Shown in pieces: positions 1-5,362 of a DNA stretch of 5,420 nucleotides. A program made the position numbers and the translations under genes. The stretch spans positions 1-5,420 of the forward strand of contig JACQTN010000445.1 in assembly GCA_016210785.1 (NCBI GenBank). The letters run 5' to 3'. The stretch comes from Armatimonadota bacterium (GTDB taxonomy: Bacteria; Sysuimicrobiota; Sysuimicrobiia; Sysuimicrobiales; JACQTN01). How positions within the stretch are numbered: the stretch's first letter is position 1; the number at the start of each line of letters is the position of its first letter. Below the pieces are notes generated by a model. That model searched no databases, was not told the DNA's origin, and worked only from the letters and a program-made list of their open reading frames with translations.

Positions 1-257
1 CGGGCTACCGCGTCTGCCGTCTCCTCCGCCTTCACCGCCGTCGCCTGCCCCCCGTGCGGAAAGCCGACCACGGTCACGACCTTGACGCCGGTGCCGGCCA
101 GCAGGCGCGCGGCGGCGGCGACGTGGCACGGTTTCACCACCAGGGCCCGCACCTTCCACCGCGCGGCCAGCCGCGCGCCGTCGGCCAGGTCCTCCTCTGT
201 GGCCTGCGGATTCAGCACGGCGTGCTCGATCCGGCCGGCCAGTTCCACCGCGTTCAC
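1..257 (-). CDS. deoC: Deoxyribose-phosphate aldolase-like protein, N-terminal 85 residues (partial)
   Basis: Members of this TIM-barrel class I aldolase family cleave 2-deoxyribose-5-phosphate to glyceraldehyde-3-phosphate and acetaldehyde in cytoplasmic deoxynucleoside catabolism. The visible N-terminus follows the family pattern: IEHAVLNPQAT at residues 10-20 corresponds to the usual IDHTLL.P.AT, LVVKP at 39-43 to the second strand (usually CVNP or CVKP), and VTVVGFPHG at 61-69 to the highly conserved VGFPLG loop, followed by the typical TxxKxxE. The Schiff-base lysine and the other catalytic residues lie beyond the window edge, so activity cannot be judged. The family Asp-His-Thr is Glu-His-Ala here, a mild divergence. 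The GTG start at 257-255 was chosen because GGAGG (271-267) lies 9 nt upstream and family homology begins immediately. It lies downstream of the secreted-protein gene on the same strand, with a 111-nt gap containing hairpins, so co-transcription is uncertain. Confidence 0.85.
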   Translation of the reverse strand, partial: MNAVELAGRIEHAVLNPQATEEDLADGARLAARWKVRALVVKPCHVAAAARLLAGTGVKVVTVVGFPHGGQATAVKAEETADAVA

Positions 258-269
258 GTCCGCGCACCT

Positions 270-294
270 CCCCCTGTGGCCCGGGGGTGTCCCC
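270..294 (-). promoter_or_regulatory. Competing hairpins in the deoC-like leader
   Basis: On the minus-strand transcript one C tract (CCCCC, 287-283) can pair with either of two flanking G tracts. The upstream GGGG (294-291) gives a triloop hairpin, and the downstream GGGGG (274-270) gives an 8-nt loop and covers part of the GGAGG ribosome binding site (271-267). Both G tracts sit in an exact direct repeat, CACAGGGG in the transcript (298-291 and 278-271). Mutually exclusive pairing next to a ribosome binding site could modulate translation, but short G/C tracts are common by chance in this GC-rich DNA and no known riboswitch motif is recognised. Confidence 0.25.
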
Positions 295-313
295 TGTGAG
301 CGTAAACCCGCGC

Positions 314-337
314 ACGCGTCCGGGCCATCGGACGCGT
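314..337 (-). terminator. Perfect 9-bp stem-loop after the secreted-protein gene
   Basis: ACGCGTCCG (314-322) and CGGACGCGT (329-337) are perfect inverted repeats around a 6-nt loop, GGCCAT. The stem starts 31 nt beyond the stop codon of the secreted-protein gene and ends before the deoC-like leader. That position suits a transcription terminator or transcript-end stabiliser for the upstream gene. There is no run of U after the stem on the minus strand (only GGGTTTACG), so a classical intrinsic terminator is not demonstrated. Confidence 0.4.
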
Positions 338-368
338 AGATGATTTTCCCCCGCCTCGGCCTCTGGCG

Positions 369-995
369 CTATCTAGACGTCCACCGCCCGCTGCCCAGCG
401 TGTAGACGAAGAACGGACCGTTGAGGGACTTTGCCGTCACCGTCGTGGGCGTGAGCACGAAGTTCCGGGGCAGGTCGCCCGTGGAGTCATCGGCGCCCCG
501 CTCCACGTTGACCCAGCGGTGCAGCGTGTAGTCGTACACCGTAATCCAGTTGGTGGCCGCGGCGAGCGCCAGGTTGTCGTTGGCCTGCGCGACCCAGTTG
601 GCGTCCCTGGAGCGCGAGAAGGAGTACCACGGGTTCCGAGGCGAGCGGACCTCGTTGTTGTAGACCCACGGGCTGTCGTTGGGCCTGGAGGTGTCGTAGA
701 CCACCGGGATGTCCGCGGCGTAGATCAGCGCCATGGTGTTGCTGACCTTGGCGTAGGCGGGCTGAATCCTGTTCAGCACCTGGACCTCCGGGATGCGGAA
801 CCAGAGCTTCTTGTTGCCGTCAAAGACATAGCCCCGGCCCCAGTTGTCCATGTACAGGTTGATCCGGGCATTGGTGAGTACCCGATACCCGTACGACGCC
901 AGGTTCGTGGGGCGGGTGGATTGCTGGGAGAAGCCCGCCGTGGCCACCGCCAGGGCGAGCACCAGGGCCCACACGATGATGCGCACGCTTCGCAT
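369..995 (-). CDS. Secreted protein with four degenerate Kelch/beta-propeller-like repeats, function unknown
   Basis: A 208-residue protein I do not recognise. Residues 1-20 form a signal peptide: a basic start (MRSVR), a hydrophobic core (IIVWALVLALAVA) and a small-residue site ATA before Gly21, so export is likely. There is no lipobox cysteine, and the mature part has no cysteine and no membrane segment. The mature chain is rich in Trp, Tyr and Asn and carries four similar segments, each a beta-prone stretch ending in V[FY][DT] and followed by a Trp: VFD 57-59/W65, VYD 99-101/W110, VYD 153-155/W161 and VYT 197-199/W205. The form VYDxxxxxW resembles the end of a Kelch blade, but the Gly-Gly doublet is missing. 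Four blades of 40-55 residues would suit a small or incomplete propeller; this is inference. The ATG at 995 has GGAGG six nt upstream and begins the signal peptide. The longer frame upstream has no such support. Confidence 0.75.
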   Translation of the reverse strand: MRSVRIIVWALVLALAVATAGFSQQSTRPTNLASYGYRVLTNARINLYMDNWGRGYVFDGNKKLWFRIPEVQVLNRIQPAYAKVSNTMALIYAADIPVVYDTSRPNDSPWVYNNEVRSPRNPWYSFSRSRDANWVAQANDNLALAAATNWITVYDYTLHRWVNVERGADDSTGDLPRNFVLTPTTVTAKSLNGPFFVYTLGSGRWTSR

Positions 996-1018
996 GTTTT
1001 CCCTCCGCCGAGCGGTTT

Positions 1019-1033
1019 CGTGTCGAGGACACG
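1019..1033 (-). other. Short stem-loop in the secreted-protein leader
   Basis: CGTGTC (1019-1024) and GACACG (1028-1033) form a perfect 6-bp stem with a 3-nt loop. It begins 24 nt upstream of the secreted-protein ATG, on the far side of its ribosome binding site. It could stabilise the 5' end of that mRNA or mark a protein-binding dyad. A stem this short can arise by chance. Confidence 0.25.
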
Positions 1034-1094
1034 GGCATGCGCCTACTCTCCCAGGACGCCCGATGTCCCGGCCACAGGTCAGTGTGCCCGCGGC

Positions 1095-1123
1095 GCTGCG
1101 CATGCGCATCGGGTATGCGCAGC
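1095..1123. promoter_or_regulatory. Candidate operator: TGCGCA cluster in the divergent intergenic region
   Basis: The 277 bp between the divergent secreted-protein and MmgE/PrpD genes holds three copies of the self-complementary hexamer TGCGCA, at 1097, 1103 and 1116. The first two abut to give a 12-bp palindrome (1097-1108). The outer sequences GCTGCGCAT (1095-1103) and ATGCGCAGC (1115-1123) are perfect 9-bp inverted repeats. Such a dyad between divergent genes is a typical place for a regulator site acting on one or both. No regulator gene is in the window and no clear -35/-10 pair is seen next to it. The remainder of 996-1272 shows no gene. Confidence 0.35.
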
Positions 1124-1272
1124 ATCGTGCCTGGGGGTGCCCCGCACGAGCGGGCGGAGCGCGTGAAGGCCTGTGTGAACCAGGCGCCTCCCAAGACCCG
1201 CGGTCGTGCCGCGCGGGTGAACGGGGCCGCGGCGGAGAACACATTCAAGAAGGAATGGGGAGGGGGGACGTT

Positions 1273-2667
1273 ATGGACGTTACGACGCGGCTCGCGCGCT
1301 TCATCGTGGAGACGGCCTACGGAGACCTTCCGCCGGAGGTCGTGCACCAGGCGAAGCGCTGCTTCGTGGACTGGACGGGGGTGACGCTGGGCGGCGCCAC
1401 GTCACCCCTGGCGTCCGTGCTGGTGAAGGTCGCCGCCCAGACCGGAGGGTGCGAGCAGGCCACCATCTTCGGGACGGACCGCCGCACGAGCGCGCTGCAG
1501 GCGGCGCTGGTCAACGGGACCCTGTCCCACGCCCTCGACTACGACGACGTGCATATGGGCGCGGTCATCCATCCCAGCGCGCCGGTGATTCCCGTCATCT
1601 TCGCGCTGGGCGAGATGTACCACCTGAGCGGGAATGCCGCGATCGAGGCGCTCGCGATCGGCTACGAGGTAGAGGCCCGTGTCGGGATGGCCATCGGCGC
1701 GGCCCACTACAGCCGCGGATGGCACGCCACGGGGACGATGGGGCGGCTGGGTGCGGCCGCCGCGGCGGCGAAGTTGCTGGGCCTGGATCAGCGCGCCACG
1801 GTATGGGCGCTGGGGCTGGCGGCGACGCAGGCCTCCGGGCTGCGCCAGGTCTTTGGCACCATGGCCAAGCCGTTTCACGCGGGGAAGGCGGCGCAGGACG
1901 GGCTGCTGGCCGCGATGCTGGCAAAAGAGGGTCTCACCTGCTCCGAGACGATCATCGAGGGACGGCAGGGGTTGCTGGACGTGCTCGGCGAGGATGACGC
2001 GCGGCCCGAAGTGGCGGTGGAGAACCTGGGGCGGCCGTTCGAGATCATGCACAACACCTTCAAGCCCCACGCCGCCTGCCGGCTGGCCCACCCGGCCATC
2101 GACGCCGCGATGGAGATCCGGCGCGCCCACGGGGTGCGACCGGAGGACATCGAGGCGGTGCGCTGCCGCGTGCCACGGTACACCGTGGACGCGGCGGGGC
2201 AGACCGATCCCGCCACCGGCCTGGCCGGCAAGTTCAGCGTCTACTACTGCGTGGCCGTGGCCCTGGCGGAAGGCGCCGCGGGCGAGGACCAGTTCACCGA
2301 CGCCCAGGTGCGCAGGCCCGCCCTGGTGGTCCTGCAGAAGCGCGTGACCGCGGAGGTGGTCCCGGGCTTCGCGAATACGGAGTCGGAGGTCACGGTGCGG
2401 ACACGGGATCGCCGCGAGTTCACCGCCCACGTCACGACCCCCAAGGGGGATCCCGCCAATCCGTCGTCCGACGACGAGCTGTGCGCCAAGTTCCGGTCGC
2501 TGGCTCAGGCGACGTTAACGCGCGGGCGCGCGGAGGACCTGCTCAACGGGCTGATGTCACTGGAGCGGATCGCGGACGTGGCGGCGCTCGCGGCGCTCGG
2601 AAGCTGTGCGGCGAATGCCAAACCAGGAAGCTACTTGTACAAGGTCGCGGGGCCTCGCGAGCCCTGA
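1273..2667 (+). CDS. MmgE/PrpD family protein (2-methylcitrate dehydratase/cis-aconitate decarboxylase superfamily)
   Basis: A 464-residue cytoplasmic protein of the MmgE/PrpD family, whose known members dehydrate 2-methylcitrate or decarboxylate cis-aconitate. Many relatives are uncharacterised, so the substrate is open. Family landmarks appear in order: HALDYDDVH (86-94) and HPSAPVIP (100-107), the acidic/histidine active-site region; GWHATGTMGRLGAAAAAAKL (149-168); the KPFHAGKAAQDG loop (199-210); KPHAACRLAHPAID (264-277); GKFSVYYCVAVAL (319-331); and KGDPANP...KF (391-407), the usual C-terminal HPKGDPxNP-type motif. The helical lid domain 1 and alpha/beta domain 2 are both present, so the protein looks intact. 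The ATG at 1273 has GGAGG nine nt upstream; an in-frame ATG at 1255 has its purine tract directly against it and is less likely. Family similarity stops near residue 442 (VAALAALG), and the final 22 residues come from a 56-bp repeat and its edge. It is convergent with hypB, so a separate transcript. Confidence 0.93.
   Translation: MDVTTRLARFIVETAYGDLPPEVVHQAKRCFVDWTGVTLGGATSPLASVLVKVAAQTGGCEQATIFGTDRRTSALQAALVNGTLSHALDYDDVHMGAVIHPSAPVIPVIFALGEMYHLSGNAAIEALAIGYEVEARVGMAIGAAHYSRGWHATGTMGRLGAAAAAAKLLGLDQRATVWALGLAATQASGLRQVFGTMAKPFHAGKAAQDGLLAAMLAKEGLTCSETIIEGRQGLLDVLGEDDARPEVAVENLGRPFEIMHNTFKPHAACRLAHPAIDAAMEIRRAHGVRPEDIEAVRCRVPRYTVDAAGQTDPATGLAGKFSVYYCVAVALAEGAAGEDQFTDAQVRRPALVVLQKRVTAEVVPGFANTESEVTVRTRDRREFTAHVTTPKGDPANPSSDDELCAKFRSLAQATLTRGRAEDLLNGLMSLERIADVAALAALGSCAANAKPGSYLYKVAGPREP
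2600..2655 (+). repeat. Direct repeat, copy 1 (inside the MmgE/PrpD 3' end)
   Basis: This 56-bp unit matches positions 2690-2745 without gaps at an offset of exactly 90 nt, with 46 of 56 bases identical. The best-conserved parts are AAGCTGT, AATGCCA, CCAGGAAGCT and GCGGGGCCT. This copy encodes residues 443-461 of the MmgE/PrpD protein, beyond the point where family similarity ends. It also contains the perfect palindrome CTTGTACAAG (2634-2643), which copy 2 lacks. Confidence 0.85.
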
Positions 2668-2685
2668 GACGGTGAGAGCGGGAGG

Positions 2686-2730
2686 CTACGAAGCTGTCTG
2701 GGAAATGCCAACCCAGGAAGCTCCTCGTAG
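2686..2730. other. Interrupted stem-loop spanning repeat copy 2
   Basis: Three paired blocks stack in register. CTACGA (2686-2691) pairs with TCGTAG (2725-2730), AGCT (2692-2695) with AGCT (2719-2722), and CTGGG (2698-2702) with CCCAG (2712-2716). A 2-nt bulge (2723-2724), a 2x2 internal mismatch and a 9-nt loop AAATGCCAA complete the fold. It lies between the convergent MmgE/PrpD and hypB genes, where a bidirectional transcript end would be expected. No U tract follows on either strand, so it may be a 3'-end stabiliser or a feature of the repeat element rather than an intrinsic terminator. Confidence 0.5.
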
Positions 2731-2745
2731 AAAGTAGCGGGGCCT
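2690..2745 (+). repeat. Direct repeat, copy 2 (intergenic)
   Basis: This is the second copy of the 56-bp unit at 2600-2655, with 82 percent identity and no gaps. It occupies most of the 87-nt gap between the MmgE/PrpD and hypB stop codons. Unlike copy 1 its internal bases pair well (CTGGG/CCCAG). Two copies at the junction suggest a small dispersed or palindromic element, or a local tandem duplication that has since diverged. A full element with a transposase is not present. Confidence 0.85.
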
Positions 2746-2754
2746 AGTCCATCC

Positions 2755-3429
2755 TCACGCCACGCGCGGCCGCGCGTCCTCCTCCGCCTTCCACGTCTTG
2801 AGCATCTGATACCACTGGGTCATTCCCTCTCCCGTCTTCGCGGACAGGGCCAGGATGGGGCTGTGGGCATTGACCACGCGGAAGTCCGCGGCAACCTCCG
2901 CCAGGGAGAAGTCCGTGGCCGGCAGCAGGTCCAGCTTGGTGACCACCAGGCAGTCCGCGGTGCGGAACGCCTTGGGATATTTGGCGATCTTGTCGCTGCC
3001 CTCGCTGATGGACAGCAGAGTCACCCGCCGCTGCTCCCCCAGGTTGAAGGAGGAAGGGCAGACCAGGTTGCCCACGTTCTCCACCAACAGGAAGTCCAGC
3101 CCCGCGAGCGGCATCTTCTCTATGGCAGCCTCGATCATCTGGGCGGTGAGGTGGCAGGATCCCTGCGTGTTGAGCTGGATCACGGGAATGTGAAAGCGCT
3201 CCAGCCGGCGAGCGTCGCGGTCGGTGAAGAGGTCGCCCTCGATGGCCGCGAACCGGTACCGGTCGCCGAGGCGGCCCAGGGTCTTCTCCAGCAGCGTCGT
3301 CTTGCCCGCCCCGGGGCCGGACATCAGGTTGATCATCAGCACGCCGGCTTCCGCCAGCCTCTCGCGCACGCGCCGGGCGAACGCCTCGTTCTCGGCGTTG
3401 ACCGCCTTCATGACCAGGATCTCAGCCAT
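2755..3429 (-). CDS. hypB: Hydrogenase nickel incorporation GTPase HypB
   Basis: HypB is a SIMIBI-class GTPase that, with HypA, inserts nickel into the large subunit of [NiFe]-hydrogenases and in some bacteria supplies urease. The 224-residue protein has the P-loop GPGAGKTT at 38-45, EGDLFTDRDA at 64-73, and the metal-site residues Cys92-His93 (GSCHLTAQ) and Cys124 (ENVGNLVCPSSFNLGE, 117-132), which bind metal at the dimer interface in this family. It also has a guanine-specificity motif TKLD at 164-167 in place of the common NKxD, and SAKTGEGM at 196-203. It lacks both the N-terminal CxxCGC high-affinity nickel site and a His-rich stretch, so it is the short form without nickel storage. The ATG at 3429 overlaps the hypA stop by 8 nt, with GGGGG eight nt upstream; an in-frame GTG at 3444 has no ribosome binding site. 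Overlap implies translational coupling with hypA. Confidence 0.96.
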   Translation of the reverse strand: MAEILVMKAVNAENEAFARRVRERLAEAGVLMINLMSGPGAGKTTLLEKTLGRLGDRYRFAAIEGDLFTDRDARRLERFHIPVIQLNTQGSCHLTAQMIEAAIEKMPLAGLDFLLVENVGNLVCPSSFNLGEQRRVTLLSISEGSDKIAKYPKAFRTADCLVVTKLDLLPATDFSLAEVAADFRVVNAHSPILALSAKTGEGMTQWYQMLKTWKAEEDARPRVA

Positions 3430-3778
3430 CGCATCTGCCCCCACTGATGGATTTCACGTACAGCGCGTCACCACCGACGGTTTCCATGGGCAGAAATCCG
3501 CACCGGGGGCACCGGAGATCGAAGTGCCACACCGGCGACGTCTCCCCGCACCGCGGGCAGACGCCGGTGCCCGCTTCCTCGGTGATCTCCAGGGAGCTGT
3601 GTGCCACCACCGGATCGTCCGCCTTGAGCACTTCGAAGGCAAAGCGCAGGGCGTCCACGTTGACCCCCGCCAGCGCGCCCGCCACCATCGAGATGTCGGT
3701 CACGTCGTGGAGGTGGTGGTCCCGCGCCGACGCTTTCACGATCTGGATTGCCTGTTCCATCAGACTGAACTCGTGCAC
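3422..3778 (-). CDS. hypA: Hydrogenase nickel metallochaperone HypA
   Basis: HypA binds nickel and hands it, together with HypB, to the [NiFe]-hydrogenase large subunit. The 118-residue protein has the usual family length. It starts MHEFSLME, with the essential nickel ligand His2 and the Glu3 next to it, and has the structural zinc site as two CPRCG motifs: Cys74/Cys77 and Cys90/Cys93. All ligands expected for function are present. The start is GTG (3778-3776), fixed by the invariant Met-His-Glu; AGGAGG lies upstream with an 11-nt spacer, somewhat long. It is first in a two-gene unit with hypB, whose start overlaps its stop by 8 nt. It is divergent from the gabT-like gene across a 197-bp region. 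No hypC, D, E, F, hydrogenase or urease gene is in the window. Confidence 0.96.
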   Translation of the reverse strand: MHEFSLMEQAIQIVKASARDHHLHDVTDISMVAGALAGVNVDALRFAFEVLKADDPVVAHSSLEITEEAGTGVCPRCGETSPVWHFDLRCPRCGFLPMETVGGDALYVKSISGGRCDG

Positions 3779-3841
3779 GCCAGCGTCCGCCTCCTGCCCA
3801 GTTGGCCGGCATCAAACATGCTTCTTCCTACGCTCAGCATA

Positions 3842-3855
3842 GGCGCGCGCGCGCC
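3842..3855. other. 14-bp alternating GC palindrome in the hypA-gabT intergenic region
   Basis: GGCGCGCGCGCGCC is a perfect palindrome in alternating C/G, followed directly by a second palindrome, GCGCCGGCGC (3851-3860). It lies about 63 bp upstream of the hypA start and 120 bp upstream of the gabT-like start, so it could be a regulator site or a Z-DNA-prone tract. GC-rich composition makes chance occurrence quite possible. Confidence 0.3.
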
Positions 3856-3880
3856 GGCGCAGAATCGGGCGCCGGAGGGA

Positions 3881-3905
3881 TTCCCCCCTCGGGTCAAGGG
3901 GGGAG
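3881..3905. other. C6/G6 stem-loop upstream of the gabT-like gene
   Basis: CCCCCC (3883-3888) and GGGGGG (3898-3903) pair around a 9-nt loop, extended by one A-T and one G-T pair. It lies just upstream of the candidate -10 element of the gabT-like gene. It could hinder transcription entering from upstream or form a binding dyad. The role is not known. Confidence 0.25.
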
Positions 3906-3928
3906 GGCGCGCGGAGCCGCCGCCGCCG

Positions 3929-3934
3929 TACAAT
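3929..3934 (+). promoter_or_regulatory. Candidate -10 element of the gabT-like gene
   Basis: TACAAT differs from the sigma-70-type consensus TATAAT at one base and stands out in very GC-rich surroundings. It would give a leader of roughly 35 nt before the TTG start at 3976. No recognisable -35 hexamer lies 16-18 bp upstream (that stretch is all G/C) and there is no extended -10 TGn, so an activator or a different sigma factor may be needed, or the match is fortuitous. Confidence 0.35.
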
Positions 3935-3975
3935 GTCGTTGGGAGCGTGGTACGCGCCCGCAGGAGGTGGGTCGA

Positions 3976-5289
3976 TTGAGCACGGAGTGGCAGGCGAGAA
4001 AGGCCCGCGCGGTGGCGCGCGCCATTGGCGTGCAGGCGCCGTGGCTGGTGACCCGCGCGGAGGGCGCCCTCCTCTACCGCCAGGAGGGGCGCCCGTGCAT
4101 CGACCTGACGGGCGGCTGGGGGTGTCTTGCCGTCGGGCACAGCCACCCGCGGGTGGTGCGGGCGATCCAGGAGCAGGCCGCCCGGTTCACCCACACCGAC
4201 TTCAGCGCGGTCCCCTACGAGTCCTACATCGCTCTGGCGGAGCGGCTGGTGGTCCTGGCGCCGGGGCGCGGTGGCTGGAAAGCCGCGCTCTTCAACTCCG
4301 GGGCGGAGGCGGTGGAGAACGCGGTGAAGATCGCCCGCGCCGCCACCGGCCGGCCGGCGATCCTGGCCTTCGAGGGCGCCTTCCACGGGCGCACCTACAT
4401 GGCCATGTCCCTCACCAGCAAGGTCTTCCCCTACAAGTGGAACTTTGGCCCCTTTGTCCCCGAGGTCTACCGGGTACCGTTCCCGTATCCGTACCGGTCC
4501 CCGGTGGGACCGGAGCGGGCGGCGGAGTACGCGCTGTCCCGCATCGAGGAGGCGTTCTGTACCGTGGTGGCGCCCGAGCGCGTGGCCGCGGTGATCGTGG
4601 AGCCGGTGCAAGGCGAGGGTGGATTCATCGTGCCGCCGCCGGAGTTTCTTCCCGGGCTCCGCACTCTGTGCGACCGGCACGGCATCCTCCTCATCGCCGA
4701 TGAGATTCAGACGGGGCTCGGCCGCACGGGGCGGTGGTGGGCCGTGCAGCACTGGGGTGTGGAGCCCGACCTGGTGACCGTCGCCAAGTCGCTGGCCGCG
4801 GGGCTGCCGCTGTCCGCGGTGCTGGGGCGAGCGGAGGTCCTGGACGCGCTGCCGGAGGGGACGCTGGGCGGCACCTACGTGGGCAACCCGGTGGCGTGCG
4901 CCGCGGCCCTGGCCGTCCTGGACGTGATCGAGGAGGAAGGGTTGCTGGCGCGCGCGGAGTGGCTGGGGCGGACGGTGCGGGATCGGTTCGTGGCCATGCA
5001 GGCCCGCTTCCCACTGGTCGGTGACGTGCGCGGGCTCGGCGCGATGGTGGCGATGGAGCTGGTGCGCGACCGCGGCACGAAGGCGCCGGCGCCGGAGGAG
5101 ACCGCGGCGATCATCGGCCGGGCCATGGCGGGCGGCGTCGTGCTGCCCAGGGCGGGAATCTACAACAACGTGATCCGGGTGATGGCGCCGCTGGTCATCA
5201 CCGAGGAGCAGATCACCCGGGCGCTGGACGTCCTGGAGAATGCCCTGGCTGCGGTCTTGGCGCAGGGGGCGTCGGCGTCGGTCGCGTAA
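3976..5289 (+). CDS. gabT: Class III PLP-dependent aminotransferase, 4-aminobutyrate aminotransferase-like
   Basis: A 437-residue fold-type I PLP enzyme that moves an omega-amino group (GABA-like substrate) to 2-oxoglutarate, giving a semialdehyde and glutamate. Motifs: NSGAEAVENAVKIAR (107-121, cofactor phosphate binding), FHGRT (136-140), EPVQGEGGF (209-217), the class III signature ADEIQTGLGRTG (241-252), AKSLAAGLPL (270-279) with Schiff-base Lys271, GGTYVGNPVACAAAL (298-312) and NVIRVMAPL (398-406). Glu214, Asp242, Gln245, Lys271, Thr300 and Arg401 sit at a constant +3 from E. coli GabT Glu211, Asp239, Gln242, Lys268, Thr297 and Arg398, which supports the GABA assignment. Related specificities (5-aminovalerate, ornithine, broad-range) remain possible. 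The TTG start at 3976 has AGGAGGT seven nt upstream; the in-frame GTG at 3967 overlaps that site. It is monocistronic as far as visible, with no succinate-semialdehyde dehydrogenase alongside. Confidence 0.92.
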   Translation: MSTEWQARKARAVARAIGVQAPWLVTRAEGALLYRQEGRPCIDLTGGWGCLAVGHSHPRVVRAIQEQAARFTHTDFSAVPYESYIALAERLVVLAPGRGGWKAALFNSGAEAVENAVKIARAATGRPAILAFEGAFHGRTYMAMSLTSKVFPYKWNFGPFVPEVYRVPFPYPYRSPVGPERAAEYALSRIEEAFCTVVAPERVAAVIVEPVQGEGGFIVPPPEFLPGLRTLCDRHGILLIADEIQTGLGRTGRWWAVQHWGVEPDLVTVAKSLAAGLPLSAVLGRAEVLDALPEGTLGGTYVGNPVACAAALAVLDVIEEEGLLARAEWLGRTVRDRFVAMQARFPLVGDVRGLGAMVAMELVRDRGTKAPAPEETAAIIGRAMAGGVVLPRAGIYNNVIRVMAPLVITEEQITRALDVLENALAAVLAQGASASVA

Positions 5290-5332
5290 AGGGCGGGGTA
5301 GATCTGGCGCGGTTCTGCTAGCGTGTAAGGTT

Positions 5333-5361
5333 GGGTGGAATGGCTTTACGCCATTCCACCC
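5333..5361 (+). terminator. Strong 11-bp stem-loop after the gabT-like gene
   Basis: GGGTGGAATGG (5333-5343) and CCATTCCACCC (5351-5361) are perfect inverted repeats with the 7-nt loop CTTTACG. GG/CC pairs beyond a TT/TT internal loop extend it to 5329-5365. It begins 43 nt after the stop codon. Its strength and position suggest a 3'-end or terminator structure for this gene, but only TT follows the stem. Confidence 0.55.
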
Positions 5362-5362
5362 T

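Noticed and set aside
369..1244. Longer version of the secreted-protein reading frame starting at 1244
   Set aside because: The extra 83 residues are Arg/Pro-rich frame noise without a ribosome binding site. The ATG at 995 has GGAGG and begins a proper signal peptide.
1402..2430. A 342-residue antisense frame within the MmgE/PrpD gene
   Set aside because: It is a GC-rich shadow frame with composition typical of the complement of a coding strand, no recognisable motifs and no start context.
844..2667. A 607-residue frame starting inside the secreted-protein gene and running through MmgE/PrpD
   Set aside because: Family similarity begins only at the ATG at 1273, which has its own ribosome binding site. 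The upstream part is antisense to the secreted gene or intergenic.
2600..2745. CRISPR array
   Set aside because: There are only two imperfect copies (82 percent identity), a single 34-bp gap and no cas genes.
2600..2745. Remnant of an IS200/IS605 element with a TnpB-associated right end
   Set aside because: The resemblance is limited to a short GGAAGC core and a hairpin. No transposase or TnpB coding sequence is present, so it is left as a hypothesis only.
3802..3975. N-terminal extension of the aminotransferase
   Set aside because: These 58 codons would precede the AGGAGGT site and have no similarity to class III aminotransferases. The TTG at 3976 is properly spaced.
3760..4752. A 330-residue antisense frame over the gabT-like gene and the hypA start
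   Set aside because: It overlaps two well-supported genes and encodes low-complexity Arg/Gly/Pro-rich sequence.
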